A DNA stretch of 64,000 nucleotides from Enterococcus malodoratus ATCC 43197 (lineage in GTDB: Bacteria; Bacillota; Bacilli; Lactobacillales; Enterococcaceae). The stretch is from assembly GCF_000407185.1 (NCBI RefSeq), contig NZ_KE136481.1, positions 761,136 to 825,135 on the forward strand, in the 5' to 3' direction. Shown piece by piece: positions 1 through 8,648 of this stretch. The notes under the pieces are model-generated. The model was not told the DNA's origin and did not search any database. It saw only the letters and a program-made list of their open reading frames with translations. A program made the position numbers and the translations under genes. Position 1 is the stretch's first letter; each line of letters begins with the position of its first letter.

Positions 1-179
1 TCATCAGATAGAATTTCCTTGTTGGGAAACTTCTCTTTGAAACGGCGAACCGCTTCCATTCCAGAGTCAATCACGAATGGCGTACCGATTTCTATAATAT
101 CGACATGTTCTTGTACTTTTTCTGCAAAGACTAGTGCATCTTCCAATTTTAACTCATCCAACGCTAGTTGTAATTTCAT
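1..179 (-). CDS. hxlA: 3-hexulose-6-phosphate synthase, C-terminus beyond window
   Basis: The first 59 residues are visible; the gene runs off the left edge. They begin MKLQLALDELKLEDAL and contain VDIIEIGTPFV, closely resembling the N-terminus of 3-hexulose-6-phosphate synthase (orotidine-decarboxylase superfamily). That enzyme joins formaldehyde to ribulose-5-phosphate, or catalyses the reverse. It is the last visible gene of the minus-strand operon mtlA-mtlR-mtlF-mtlD-dhaL-dhaK, 20 nt after dhaK, with an AGGGTGG ribosome binding site. The isomerase partner lies divergently at 7168. 3-keto-L-gulonate-6-phosphate decarboxylase is a related alternative, but the nearby isomerase favours the synthase. 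Confidence 0.85.
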   Translation of the reverse strand, partial: MKLQLALDELKLEDALVFAEKVQEHVDIIEIGTPFVIDSGMEAVRRFKEKFPNKEILSD

Positions 180-199
180 TTTTTTGTCCACCCTATCCT

Positions 200-1192
200 T
201 TAATAGTTTTTCAAGCCGACTGCTTGTCCATCAGCATCAAGCAGCTGCGTAATCTCTGCATCTAAATCAACGATCGTCAGCGACATCCCACCCATATCTA
301 ATGAAGTGACAAAATTACCGACGTAGACCTTCTCGACCTGATGCCCTTTTTCTCTCAATGTAGCTAAAACTTGACCGCAAACCACGTATTGTTCCATCAG
401 CATCGTTGAGCCTAGTCCAGAAATCATGACAGCTAATTGTTTATTTCCATCAAAATCAAAGTCTGTCAAAATGGCTTCCGTCATCTCGATCGCGATTTCC
501 TTAGCACTTCCTAAGGCTTGCTTTTCGATCCCGGTTTCACCATGATGGCCGATCCCAAACTCCAGCGTACCCGATTCAATCAAGAAATTGGGCGTGCCGA
601 CCGCTGGAATAGCGCATGGCTTAACGCCAACACAAATGCTTCTAGTTCGATCAACTACTTTTTGTGCAACTTCAATGACCTCAGTTAAGGTTCCGCCGGA
701 CGCTGCCTTTGCGCCGCCGATCTTCCACATGAAGTAACCGCCAGCGATTCCGTGACGTTTTTCACGAGTTTCTTTAGGAGAAGAGGCGATGTCATCTGTC
801 GCGACTACATACTTCACTTCGATATCTTCATCTTCTGCCATTTGGATTGCCATCTTAACATTCATGTTGTCACCCGCGTAATTTCCAAAAAGACACGCTA
901 CACCGTAACCATTATCCGCCTCGATCATCGCGTCCAAAAAAGCTTGAGCCGGCGGCGAAGCAAATACTTCTCCGATGGCTACTGCATCCAGCATACCTTC
1001 ACCTATATAGCCGAGAAATGCTGGTTCGTGTCCACTACCGCCGCCTGTGATCACACCGACCTTTTCCTGCTTATCTCTGAGCGTTACCACATGATCATTC
1101 AATGTCGAAAGCATGACTTCGGGATGCGCCGCAGTAAAGCCCTTCAGCATATCCTCAACGATAAAATCCGGATCGTTCACAAAAATCTGCAT
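200..1192 (-). CDS. dhaK: Dihydroxyacetone kinase subunit DhaK
   Basis: A 330-residue DhaK-type protein, the family's usual length. It has the GGGSGHEP loop near residues 50-57 and GIGHHGETG near 213-221; His217 matches the family histidine that covalently binds dihydroxyacetone as a hemiaminal. With DhaL it phosphorylates dihydroxyacetone or a similar short ketose in the cytoplasm. The start follows DhaL's stop by 3 nt with a TTGGAGGA ribosome binding site. No DhaM phosphodonor is visible, so the phosphate donor (PTS or ATP) is unknown. The sugar-PTS neighbourhood suggests a pathway that releases dihydroxyacetone or a related ketose. Confidence 0.93.
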   Translation of the reverse strand: MQIFVNDPDFIVEDMLKGFTAAHPEVMLSTLNDHVVTLRDKQEKVGVITGGGSGHEPAFLGYIGEGMLDAVAIGEVFASPPAQAFLDAMIEADNGYGVACLFGNYAGDNMNVKMAIQMAEDEDIEVKYVVATDDIASSPKETREKRHGIAGGYFMWKIGGAKAASGGTLTEVIEVAQKVVDRTRSICVGVKPCAIPAVGTPNFLIESGTLEFGIGHHGETGIEKQALGSAKEIAIEMTEAILTDFDFDGNKQLAVMISGLGSTMLMEQYVVCGQVLATLREKGHQVEKVYVGNFVTSLDMGGMSLTIVDLDAEITQLLDADGQAVGLKNY

Positions 1193-1195
1193 CGC

Positions 1196-1846
1196 TTATT
1201 CCTCCAACAATTCTTTTATTGTGTTGACCATCGCTTCGATAATTAAATAGCAGGAAGTCGCCCCAGCATCTTGATGTCCGATTGAACGATCGCCGATCCT
1301 GCTTGCTCGCCCGATCTTAGCCGGGATTTCTTTTGTTGCTTCTAGTCCAGCCTTTGCGGCCGTTAACGACTTTGTTAGACATTCTTCGAAAGAATCATTT
1401 TCAGCTATGGCTTTTTCATACGTTTCTACTGTTGGTACCAGTACATCGATCAAACTTTTATCTCCAACTTTAGCGTCGGTTAGGTCAGAAAGATTTTGAT
1501 AGCCTTTCTGCAGCATTTTCAGCATTAGCTCGTTGCTGATTACTTCACTTTTTCTAGATGCAGCACTCAATCCTCTAAAGAAACTGCCATATAATGGGCC
1601 CATTGAACCGCCGATTTTAGTGACTAACACGTGACTGATTACCTTCAATCCATCACTCATCGTATAGCTCGGCAGCTCATCTAGTTCTTGACGAGCGAAG
1701 GTAATGCCTTTATTCATATTGATGCCGTGATCGCCATCGCCGCCATGACTGTCGACCTCACTCAGATACCCCTTATTGGTCTGAATTGTCGCAATAATCG
1801 CATCAACGATTCGACTTCCTGCTTGATTCGTAAATTCGGTCTTCAC
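1196..1846 (-). CDS. dhaL: Dihydroxyacetone kinase subunit DhaL (GTG start)
   Basis: A 216-residue nucleotide-binding subunit of dihydroxyacetone kinase. The Mg-binding GDGDHGINM motif lies near residues 36-44, followed by the glycine-rich GGSMGPLYGSFF, AKVGDKSLIDVLVP and a C-terminal IGHQDAGATS typical of DhaL. The best start is GTG at 1846, preceded by AAGGGAT. It sits 6 nt after the mtlD-like gene and 3 nt before dhaK, so the three are surely cotranscribed. DhaL normally works with DhaM (PTS type) or as part of an ATP-dependent enzyme. Since DhaM is not in view, a distant DhaM or direct ATP use is possible. Confidence 0.92.
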   Translation of the reverse strand: MKTEFTNQAGSRIVDAIIATIQTNKGYLSEVDSHGGDGDHGINMNKGITFARQELDELPSYTMSDGLKVISHVLVTKIGGSMGPLYGSFFRGLSAASRKSEVISNELMLKMLQKGYQNLSDLTDAKVGDKSLIDVLVPTVETYEKAIAENDSFEECLTKSLTAAKAGLEATKEIPAKIGRASRIGDRSIGHQDAGATSCYLIIEAMVNTIKELLEE

Positions 1847-1852
1847 ACTGAT

Positions 1853-3013
1853 TTATCCCTTCTTTTCCAGAAATTTCTGATAATTCTCCTTAATCACCTG
1901 ATGCATCCGATTGTCTGCCGGAATCTTGGTGAAATGAACGATCGCTTCATCGATGCCATGTTTCTTTACAAAAGCCAATAATTCTACCGATTGATCATCT
2001 TCTGGATTATCGAATAGAAAGGCTGCCGCAATCCCTTCTAGTAAACGTTGATTTTCTAGCCCTAGTTCTTCACATTGAACACAAGGTCCAACTAAACGCT
2101 CTTCAGGCTGCAATTTGCGAATCGGCGAACGCGAGACGCGCGTAATCATATCTTTGATTCCTGGTGTTTGGTAACGATCCATAATAAAATCTATATAGTC
2201 CGCCATGTCTTGTTTGGTGAAGCCGTACTTTTTCATCAAAAGCTGGGCCGATTCCCACATGGTCTCACGGATTTTTTGTACTAACGCTTCATTATTAAAT
2301 ACATCTTGGATAATCGAATAACCGTGAACAAACCCGATATAGCCAGCCCACGCATGGCCGCAGTTCACCACGTAAAGTTTCCGTTCAATATATTTTTGGA
2401 GATTGGTCGTATAAACAGCATCCTTGATCGGTTTATCTATCGGATCAACCAGTTTTGATTCTTCGATCACCAGCTCATAATCTCGGCCAATATCGATCGT
2501 CTTTTTCCCATCATGCTGAGAGGCCAATACCATTCGATCAACGGCGGTGTTAGGAAATGCCGCAACCTGATCCAGCCATTCATTTGCTGAATCATCTAGG
2601 GACAGGATCGCTTTGCGTAAAATCTCGCTATTAAACATTGCATTCTCACAAGCCAAAATATTTACACGCTTTCCGTTAATAGCCGCACGTTGTTTCAGAC
2701 CCGCAAGAAGCACGGGGGCAATCTTCGGCAAATTTTCAGCCCAGACAGCCGTGGTGATCAAATCCGCGGTACTGATTTTTTTGATGATCTCTTCTTGATC
2801 TTCGATTGAAGACAATGCATGGATTTGCGTCAATTGTTTTTTCTTGTAGTCTTCATTGATCAGATATAAATCAAAAGTTGCTGTTTCGTTGATCTGCTTG
2901 ACTAATTCGCTGTCAATATCAACGATCGTTACCTCATAGTCGGATTCATGTAACAAATCGGCGATAAAACCGATCCCGATACTTCCTCCGCCAAAGTGCA
3001 GTGCTTGTTTCAT
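1853..3013 (-). CDS. mtlD: Mannitol-1-phosphate 5-dehydrogenase-like polyol-phosphate dehydrogenase
   Basis: A 386-residue polyol-specific long-chain dehydrogenase of the MtlD type. The NAD-binding GGGSIGIGF lies at residues 8-16, replacing the usual GAGNIGRGF. ILACENA (119-125), FPNTAVDRMV (153-162) and KLYVVNCGHA (212-221) are family signatures around the catalytic lysine and substrate site. MtlD oxidises mannitol-1-phosphate to fructose-6-phosphate with NAD. The altered Rossmann loop and odd operon partners (dhaKL, hxlA) leave room for another hexitol- or pentitol-phosphate. Its ATG overlaps the EIIA stop, indicating translational coupling. Confidence 0.85.
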   Translation of the reverse strand: MKQALHFGGGSIGIGFIADLLHESDYEVTIVDIDSELVKQINETATFDLYLINEDYKKKQLTQIHALSSIEDQEEIIKKISTADLITTAVWAENLPKIAPVLLAGLKQRAAINGKRVNILACENAMFNSEILRKAILSLDDSANEWLDQVAAFPNTAVDRMVLASQHDGKKTIDIGRDYELVIEESKLVDPIDKPIKDAVYTTNLQKYIERKLYVVNCGHAWAGYIGFVHGYSIIQDVFNNEALVQKIRETMWESAQLLMKKYGFTKQDMADYIDFIMDRYQTPGIKDMITRVSRSPIRKLQPEERLVGPCVQCEELGLENQRLLEGIAAAFLFDNPEDDQSVELLAFVKKHGIDEAIVHFTKIPADNRMHQVIKENYQKFLEKKG

Positions 3014-3444
3014 TAAACGACGACCTCCTCGAAAATCTTAAGAATCTCTGCTTTAGATGTTGCATGACGAATGATCTCTACATTTTCCAGCTCTGAACAA
3101 ATAGTGGCGATCTGTCCTAAAATCTCTAAATGTTCATTATTTTTACCTGCGATCCCAAAAACTAAATAGGCGGTATTTCCGTCAAAATCAACACCTTCTG
3201 GCACTTGCAATAAGGAAATTCCAGAAGAATGGATTTTTTCCACGGACTTCACGATGCCATGGGGAATCGCAATATTATTGCCAATGTACGTAGAGACTTC
3301 CTCTTCTCTTGCCAGCATATCCTGGATATAGCTTTCGGCTACATAACCATTCTTGACTAGAATTTCTCCCGCGGCCAAAATAGCTTCAAGTTTGTTTTCG
3401 TACTGTTGGTTTAATTGAATGTTCTCGTCTTTAAATATTTTCAT
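3013..3444 (-). CDS. mtlF: PTS mannitol-type EIIA component
   Basis: A 143-residue EIIA of the mannitol/fructose family. It receives phosphate from HPr and passes it to the EIIB domain of the upstream EIICB. The phosphorylatable histidine is in NNIAIPHGI (His62). ATG at 3444 is preferred because an AGAGG ribosome binding site lies just upstream; a longer reading would overlap the end of mtlR. Order mtlA-mtlR-mtlF-mtlD is the common Gram-positive mannitol operon order. Substrate assignment follows family and context, not direct evidence. Confidence 0.9.
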   Translation of the reverse strand: MKIFKDENIQLNQQYENKLEAILAAGEILVKNGYVAESYIQDMLAREEEVSTYIGNNIAIPHGIVKSVEKIHSSGISLLQVPEGVDFDGNTAYLVFGIAGKNNEHLEILGQIATICSELENVEIIRHATSKAEILKIFEEVVV

Positions 3445-3460
3445 TTTCACCTCTCGCAAT

Positions 3461-5452
3461 CTATACAATCTCATTCATTTTTACTAAATAAGTTTTCAAA
3501 TCACTCGCCGACTCAATTTTTGTCAATTCATTGACATGATCAAAAATAAGCTCTTTTACTTGGCGATAAAACTTTTGTCCGATTTCGGAGAAGTCTTCCG
3601 AGGTATCTACTACGACTAGAAAGTAGTTCCCCAGTTGTTTGGAACTCTCCGCAATCAAATGAATACGGTCACTTGATATTCCAGCATTCTTTCGAAGGAC
3701 GAAGAGGACCGTTTGATCATGCTGCACCGTTGTTTGAATACTGTTGGTCAATTTAGCCTCATTAACTTCTAAAAATACCGCCAATTGTTTCAATGCATCT
3801 CTTTTTTTCTTGATCCGTGTGGTAAAAATCTCCTTCTCGCTAAAACGGCAATGTTTCATTAGTTCCAAAATCTTTTGGGCATAAAACATTTTTTTCGTTA
3901 GGTCTCTTTCAAATTCCTCCGCAGTCAGATGCTTCTGTCTTTGAATCGTTTTTAAGTCAGTATATTTATGATTATTGATCTTGGTTTGAACCAAGGCCAA
4001 TTCATGTTCATTTAATAGCGGTGAGACCTTCAAATACTCTTCTGGTGCCAAAGGTAAAGGGATCGTAGATAAAACCAACTCGTAATCGTGCACATTTTTG
4101 TTGTGCAAATCAGTCAATGAAATAATATCCTTCACATAAACCTCCGGTACCTCGTATTCCAAACGGCTGGTCAGCATTTTGGATGAGCCCATGCCGCTGG
4201 AACAAACGATCAGAACCCGAAAAGCTTTGTTAGATAATTTGTCGATCATCATCACGAAATACAGGACTAAGAAACACAATTCATCTTCTGGAAAAAATTC
4301 CTTCCCGAAAACTTCTTCGGCGGCTTTGCTGACGATTTCAAAGATGAAGAGATAATTTTTCTTGATCTCATCCTTCATAGGATTTCTAACAAACAGGCCG
4401 CTGTTGATACGAGTGACGGCCTTTCTAAGATGTGCCGCAAGATCACGTACTTGCCTTTCATTGCCGTGGAGTTTTACACCCAGCTGTGCTTCGACATGGT
4501 TCACCATTTCCTTCACAGAAAGTGCGATATCATTGTCAAATCTCGGCAGTTCAAAATCATTGGATTGGTCTCGCTGGAAATATAGGTGAATGATCCATTT
4601 TAAGTAATCCAAAAATGATTCGGGATGACTTTTTTCGGCCAAAATAGTTTTTTGTTTTTCAATCATTCGGTGATACAGTTTATTCCCTGTTTGATTCAGT
4701 TCGATCGAGATTGTATCGATCGTGTTATTCGGTAATGCAGTCAGATGACAGACATTGAGCCACAAGGACAATAAAATGACAATCTCCTGCAGGTCATTAT
4801 CATCAATGTCCGGCTTGAGCTGGCCTAGTTGTTCATATACAAAGTGGAGCGGTTCGCTGATTTTTTGAAAACAAATTTTTTTATAAAATGAATCCTTTGA
4901 ATTTTTTAGTAAAAACCATGCAATAAATTCCGAAGAAGTCACGTATTTTGTCAATATATCTAAAATCAAAATATGACGATTGATTATGTCTGCTGCTAAC
5001 TTGATGCCTTCGCCCTTTTTAGAAATTACCCGAATACCCTTTTCAGGCAGATTATCAGTTAGAAAGGCGACATCCTTTTTGATCGTTGAAAGAGAAACTA
5101 ATAATTCCGAGGCGATCGCCTGCATCTTTATAAAGTCCTCTTCCAACAATAGAAGCAATGTGACTAAATCAACCCGTTCAGTAACAGACAAGATTTGATG
5201 AATATTTTGTTTTTGGAACGCTTTTTTTAAGGCCGAGATATTTTCCGGCTTTCCTTGGATTTCAAATCCCTCCGAGGGAATGGAAATTAATTCCAGCTGA
5301 AACGTCTTTAATGTGGCCTTGATATTCTTCAATTCTCTGTAAACTGTCCGTTCGTTAATGTCCAGTCGATTGCTGATGTCCTGTACCGTATGTTTCGTTC
5401 TACTATTTAACAAAATCGTTAAGATAGAGCTTTCTCTGGTAGATAAATACAT
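3461..5452 (-). CDS. mtlR: MtlR-type PRD transcriptional activator of the mannitol-type PTS
   Basis: A 663-residue multidomain PTS-controlled activator: an N-terminal HTH (HTVQDISNRLDINERTVYRELK), two PTS regulation domains across the middle, an EIIB-gat-like domain with its cysteine in VLIVCSSGMGSS, and a C-terminal EIIA-like domain with no clear xPHG histidine. Such proteins are tuned by HPr and EII phosphorylation. It lies between EIICB and EIIA in the operon it should control. ATG at 5452 has a GGGAGGG ribosome binding site. A candidate operator lies upstream of mtlA at 7071-7093. Confidence 0.9.
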   Translation of the reverse strand: MYLSTRESSILTILLNSRTKHTVQDISNRLDINERTVYRELKNIKATLKTFQLELISIPSEGFEIQGKPENISALKKAFQKQNIHQILSVTERVDLVTLLLLLEEDFIKMQAIASELLVSLSTIKKDVAFLTDNLPEKGIRVISKKGEGIKLAADIINRHILILDILTKYVTSSEFIAWFLLKNSKDSFYKKICFQKISEPLHFVYEQLGQLKPDIDDNDLQEIVILLSLWLNVCHLTALPNNTIDTISIELNQTGNKLYHRMIEKQKTILAEKSHPESFLDYLKWIIHLYFQRDQSNDFELPRFDNDIALSVKEMVNHVEAQLGVKLHGNERQVRDLAAHLRKAVTRINSGLFVRNPMKDEIKKNYLFIFEIVSKAAEEVFGKEFFPEDELCFLVLYFVMMIDKLSNKAFRVLIVCSSGMGSSKMLTSRLEYEVPEVYVKDIISLTDLHNKNVHDYELVLSTIPLPLAPEEYLKVSPLLNEHELALVQTKINNHKYTDLKTIQRQKHLTAEEFERDLTKKMFYAQKILELMKHCRFSEKEIFTTRIKKKRDALKQLAVFLEVNEAKLTNSIQTTVQHDQTVLFVLRKNAGISSDRIHLIAESSKQLGNYFLVVVDTSEDFSEIGQKFYRQVKELIFDHVNELTKIESASDLKTYLVKMNEIV

Positions 5453-5514
5453 CTAGATCCCTCCCCACCCTTAGTAGAACTCATCATACTACACTCAAAT
5501 GAAAGCGGGTACGT

Positions 5515-6978
5515 TTATTCGCCATTCGTTTCTTTGATAAACTTTATGAACCGATCGTATTCACTATTGTCCAAGAAATTTTTGATCGTCAAAATCGGCA
5601 CTTGTCTATCACTGGTCAGACCCTTGACTCTCTCCAGCAAAATTTCATTCGTAATGATCAAATCGGCATTATCCGGAATACTATCAACCGAGACGTTTTT
5701 AACCGTTACTTCCAACATATTTTTTCGGGCTTTCGTACTTAACATCGAAGCACCCATTGCACTCGAACCCATCCCCGCATCGCAGGCGATGATCACGTTT
5801 CTGATCATTTTTCCTGTCGGAACTACATTCTCCGTTACGATTGGTTCTGGAACAGCTGTTTCGAATGCTTCAACAGTGGAACCGTCTGCCCCGGCCAAAG
5901 CTAATTCTGATTCGGCTTCAGCTTCAGCCGCAAGGTCCTTTTTCAAACTTAATTTTAAGAAAAAGGCGCCGACTAAAAAGGAAACTAAAACGGCCGAAGC
6001 GTACATTGCGATATTTACAATAAAGTTTCCGCGAGGAGTCATCATTAGTAAGGCTAAGAAACTTCCCGGCGAGACTGCGCCGACTGTTCCGCCGCCAAAG
6101 AGCTGACCAATGGCTAAAGCCGTCATGTTTCCGGCAATCGGTGCCAAAATGGTGATTGGTTTAATCATGGCATATGGAAAGGCTACTTCACCGATCCCGC
6201 CCAAGAATTGGATCAACATTGAAGCGGGCGCTGATTTTTTCGCCATCCCTGTTCCAAACATCGAAAAAGCGATCAATAGACCAACCCAAGCACCACCGTT
6301 TGCTTCAACTAAGAATAAGAGCGATTTGCCTGTTTCTAATACTTGCTGCGTCCCTAACGGAATCATGATCCCATGGTTGACCGCATTATTTAAGAATAAA
6401 ACTTGTGCCGGCTGGACAAAGATACTAGTCAATGGAATCAAGTTGCGGGCCATCAGCCAATCGACTCCGCCGGAAATAAAGGATAGAATCACTGCGAAAA
6501 TTGGTTCAACTGCTACGAATCCGACCAGAGCAATCGCAAACCCGAGAAAACCTAGTGAAAAGTTGTCGACTAGCATTTCAAGACCTGGTTTGACTTTTCC
6601 TTTAAACAGCTCATCGATCTTCTTCATTAAGATCGCGCCGATCGGTCCCATGATCATACCGCCGATCAGCATCGTGATATCCGCGCCGACGACTACCCCC
6701 ATAGTTGCCAAAGCACCGATCGCACCGCCCCGTTTGCCGTAAACGTTGTATCCGCCAGTGTAACCGATCAAGATAGGTAATAAATAATTCAAAATCGGCG
6801 GAACCAATTCATTTAAGTGCTTATTCGGTGTCCAACCAGTCGGGATGAAGAATGCCGCCATCAAACCCCAAGCAATAAATACTCCAATATTCGGCATAAC
6901 CATCGAACTTAAAAATCCACCCATACGCTGAATCTTCGCTCGCCAGCTGTTTGCATTTGCAGGTTGCTGAAAATCCAT
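5515..6978 (-). CDS. mtlA: PTS mannitol-type EIICB permease
   Basis: A 487-residue membrane permease with an N-terminal EIIC domain of several hydrophobic segments (starting near MGGFLSSMVMPNIGVFIAWG) and a C-terminal EIIB domain whose phosphocysteine is in NVIIACDAGMGSS, about residue 400. It imports and phosphorylates a hexitol or similar polyol. EIIA is a separate protein, as in Gram-positive mannitol systems. The ATG at 6978 follows a strong AAGGAGG; an upstream in-frame ATG at 7005 lacks one. It is first in the minus-strand operon, with a -10 TATAAT at 7032-7037. The exact substrate is not proven. Confidence 0.92.
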   Translation of the reverse strand: MDFQQPANANSWRAKIQRMGGFLSSMVMPNIGVFIAWGLMAAFFIPTGWTPNKHLNELVPPILNYLLPILIGYTGGYNVYGKRGGAIGALATMGVVVGADITMLIGGMIMGPIGAILMKKIDELFKGKVKPGLEMLVDNFSLGFLGFAIALVGFVAVEPIFAVILSFISGGVDWLMARNLIPLTSIFVQPAQVLFLNNAVNHGIMIPLGTQQVLETGKSLLFLVEANGGAWVGLLIAFSMFGTGMAKKSAPASMLIQFLGGIGEVAFPYAMIKPITILAPIAGNMTALAIGQLFGGGTVGAVSPGSFLALLMMTPRGNFIVNIAMYASAVLVSFLVGAFFLKLSLKKDLAAEAEAESELALAGADGSTVEAFETAVPEPIVTENVVPTGKMIRNVIIACDAGMGSSAMGASMLSTKARKNMLEVTVKNVSVDSIPDNADLIITNEILLERVKGLTSDRQVPILTIKNFLDNSEYDRFIKFIKETNGE

Positions 6979-7010
6979 TTTCTTTTCCTCCTTGAGAATA
7001 TTCATTTTTT

Positions 7011-7093
7011 AGAAAGCGCCTTCTGACACTAATTATAGGGGGCGTTATTCGTAAAAGCTATCGCTTGAAGGGACACCTTTGTCAGAGTGTCTC
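7011..7093 (-). promoter_or_regulatory. Promoter/operator region of the mannitol-type operon
   Basis: Between the divergent mtlA and hxlB genes. On the minus strand a perfect -10 TATAAT (7032-7037) lacks a good -35 at 17 bp, which fits an activator-dependent promoter. Upstream, GGACAC and GTGTCTC at 7071-7093 form an inverted repeat with about 10 bp between the GACAC/GTGTC cores, resembling the MtlR operator style. AGAAAGCGCCTTCT at 7011-7024, downstream of the -10, is an imperfect palindrome similar to a CcpA cre site. All roles are inferred from sequence. Confidence 0.5.
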
Positions 7094-7167
7094 TGTCAAA
7101 AATACTCTTGTGAGGGTTTTCGAAGTTGATTAGACTTTGAGTACAAATAATTATTGGAGGCGTTTAG

Positions 7168-7725
7168 ATGTCTGTAAAAGAACACACGCGGGAGATTATC
7201 GAAGAATTATTGGCATTTGTAGACTACGAAAAGGATCAGGAACTCGATCAATTAGTCGATGCGATTTTGCAAGCGAAAAACATTTTCTTATCTGGGGCCG
7301 GACGATCTGGGGTAGCTATTACAGGATTTACGAATCGGCTGCTGCATTTAGGCTTACCCGTTCACCTGGCTGGCGAGATTAGTTGTCCCAGAACTGCCAA
7401 AGGCGATTTATTGATTATCGGTTCAGGTTCCGGCACCACCCCCGGTTTAGTCACACTCGCGAAAAAGGCGAAAAGCAATGGTGTCTCTCTTGCTTTGTTG
7501 ACGATGGACAAGGAATCCGAGATTGCCCAATTAGCCGACGTGGTAGTCGTTCTGCCGGGCGTCTCACCTAAGCTAAAAGAAAATAATCTCACTTCTATCC
7601 AACCAATGGGATCAGCATTCGAACAAATCAGTTTCTTGACCTATGACGGAATCATCTTGGAATTGATGGAACGAATGGGAGAAACTGGTGAAACGATGGT
7701 AGAAAGACATACCGATTTGGAGTAG
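7168..7725 (+). CDS. hxlB: 6-phospho-3-hexuloisomerase
   Basis: A 185-residue SIS-domain isomerase with FLSGAGRSGVAITGF (about residues 37-50) and the phosphosugar-binding IIGSGSGTTPG. It interconverts 3-hexulose-6-phosphate and fructose-6-phosphate, the second step of the ribulose monophosphate pathway, or the first step when F6P is turned into ribulose-5-phosphate and formaldehyde. It has a TGGAGGCG ribosome binding site and is divergent from the mtl-type operon whose last visible gene encodes the partner synthase. A hairpin terminator follows at 7731. Splitting the HPS/PHI pair onto opposite ends of a PTS locus is unusual. Confidence 0.9.
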   Translation: MSVKEHTREIIEELLAFVDYEKDQELDQLVDAILQAKNIFLSGAGRSGVAITGFTNRLLHLGLPVHLAGEISCPRTAKGDLLIIGSGSGTTPGLVTLAKKAKSNGVSLALLTMDKESEIAQLADVVVVLPGVSPKLKENNLTSIQPMGSAFEQISFLTYDGIILELMERMGETGETMVERHTDLE

Positions 7726-7730
7726 CTAAA

Positions 7731-7770
7731 AAAGGGCGGGTAATCAAAATTAATTGATTGCCCACCCTTT
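7731..7770. terminator. Bidirectional terminator between hxlB and aldolase gene
   Basis: AAAGGGCGGGTAATCA and its near-complement TGATTGCCCACCCTTT form a 16-bp stem (two G-U-type mismatches) around an AT-rich loop, flanked by A and T runs. It separates two convergent transcripts. Confidence 0.8.
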
Positions 7771-7781
7771 GCTGCTCACTT

Positions 7782-8648
7782 CTATAATCCACTGAAAATT
7801 TTTATTGCTTCGACATAGTCTTCTTTTAATGCTTCCGTTGTAACCTCAATACACTCTTCCAAAAAGACATCGGATTGATCTGCTTCAAAATAACCTTTTA
7901 ATGCAGAGGCGCCTGCTTTATTGGTATAGGTATAGTAATTGATTTTGGCGATGCCGTTTGCGATCGCTGTTTGATAATCGGCCGCCTCAACTCCTGATCC
8001 GCCGTGCATGACCAGCGGGATCTTCACTTCATCATAAATTGCTTTGACTCGAGGCAAATCCAATTTTGGCTCCTTCAAATAGATACCATGTACTGTCCCG
8101 AAGGCCACTGCTAAACAATCTACGCCTGTCTTATCAACAAACTCTTTGGCTTGCTTAGGATCGGTATAGATATCAGTATCACCGATTTGATCGTCATCAG
8201 GCGCACGTCCTTCACCACCGCCTAAGGACGAGGTAAAGACATGGCCCAGTTCCGCTTCAACACTGACTCCTAAACTATGGGCAATCTTCACAATTTCTTT
8301 GGTTCGTGCGATGTTTTCTGCAAAGGGCAGATCCGAAGCATCGATCATGACCGAAGTAAAGCCCAGCTTCATCGCTTGGACCATCGCATCAAACGTTTTT
8401 CCGTGATCCAAATGAACCACTACCGGTACCTTGCTTCGTTTGGCATAGTCAATCATGATCGGTCCAATTTCTTCGAGCGAAATCAAGGAGCCGTGTCCTT
8501 CTGCATGCTGTAAAATCACCGGTTGATTGACTTTCTCGGCGGCTTGGATCGCCGCACGAACCATTGCTAGATTCGGTACATTGAAGGCCGCGACCGCTTG
8601 TTTTTCTGCGCGGGCCTTTTCCAAAACCTCTTTCAGATCTGCTAGCAT
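7782..8648 (-). CDS. Class II ketose-bisphosphate aldolase
   Basis: A 288-residue zinc-dependent class II aldolase of the fructose/tagatose-bisphosphate family. Zinc- and substrate-binding motifs visible in order are VVHLDHGKT, SVEAELGHV, AFGTVHG, PLVMHGGSG and IAKINYYT. It carries an extra glycine-rich insert (SSLGGGEGRAPDDD) absent from the other two aldolases here. It would cleave a ketose-1,6-bisphosphate or ketose-1-phosphate to DHAP plus an aldehyde. Last gene of the mannose-type PTS operon; its start overlaps the DUF4428-like gene by 7 nt. Confidence 0.9.
   Translation of the reverse strand: MLADLKEVLEKARAEKQAVAAFNVPNLAMVRAAIQAAEKVNQPVILQHAEGHGSLISLEEIGPIMIDYAKRSKVPVVVHLDHGKTFDAMVQAMKLGFTSVMIDASDLPFAENIARTKEIVKIAHSLGVSVEAELGHVFTSSLGGGEGRAPDDDQIGDTDIYTDPKQAKEFVDKTGVDCLAVAFGTVHGIYLKEPKLDLPRVKAIYDEVKIPLVMHGGSGVEAADYQTAIANGIAKINYYTYTNKAGASALKGYFEADQSDVFLEECIEVTTEALKEDYVEAIKIFSGL

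Noticed and set aside
5497-5511. ATGAAAGCGGGTACG, cre-like sequence between EIICB and MtlR genes
   Set aside because: Two mismatches to the cre consensus and an intra-operon position without a promoter; too weak to call.
5534-6742. Long plus-strand reading frames opposite the EIICB gene
   Set aside because: They mirror a strongly coding minus-strand gene, have no ribosome binding sites and encode low-complexity translations.
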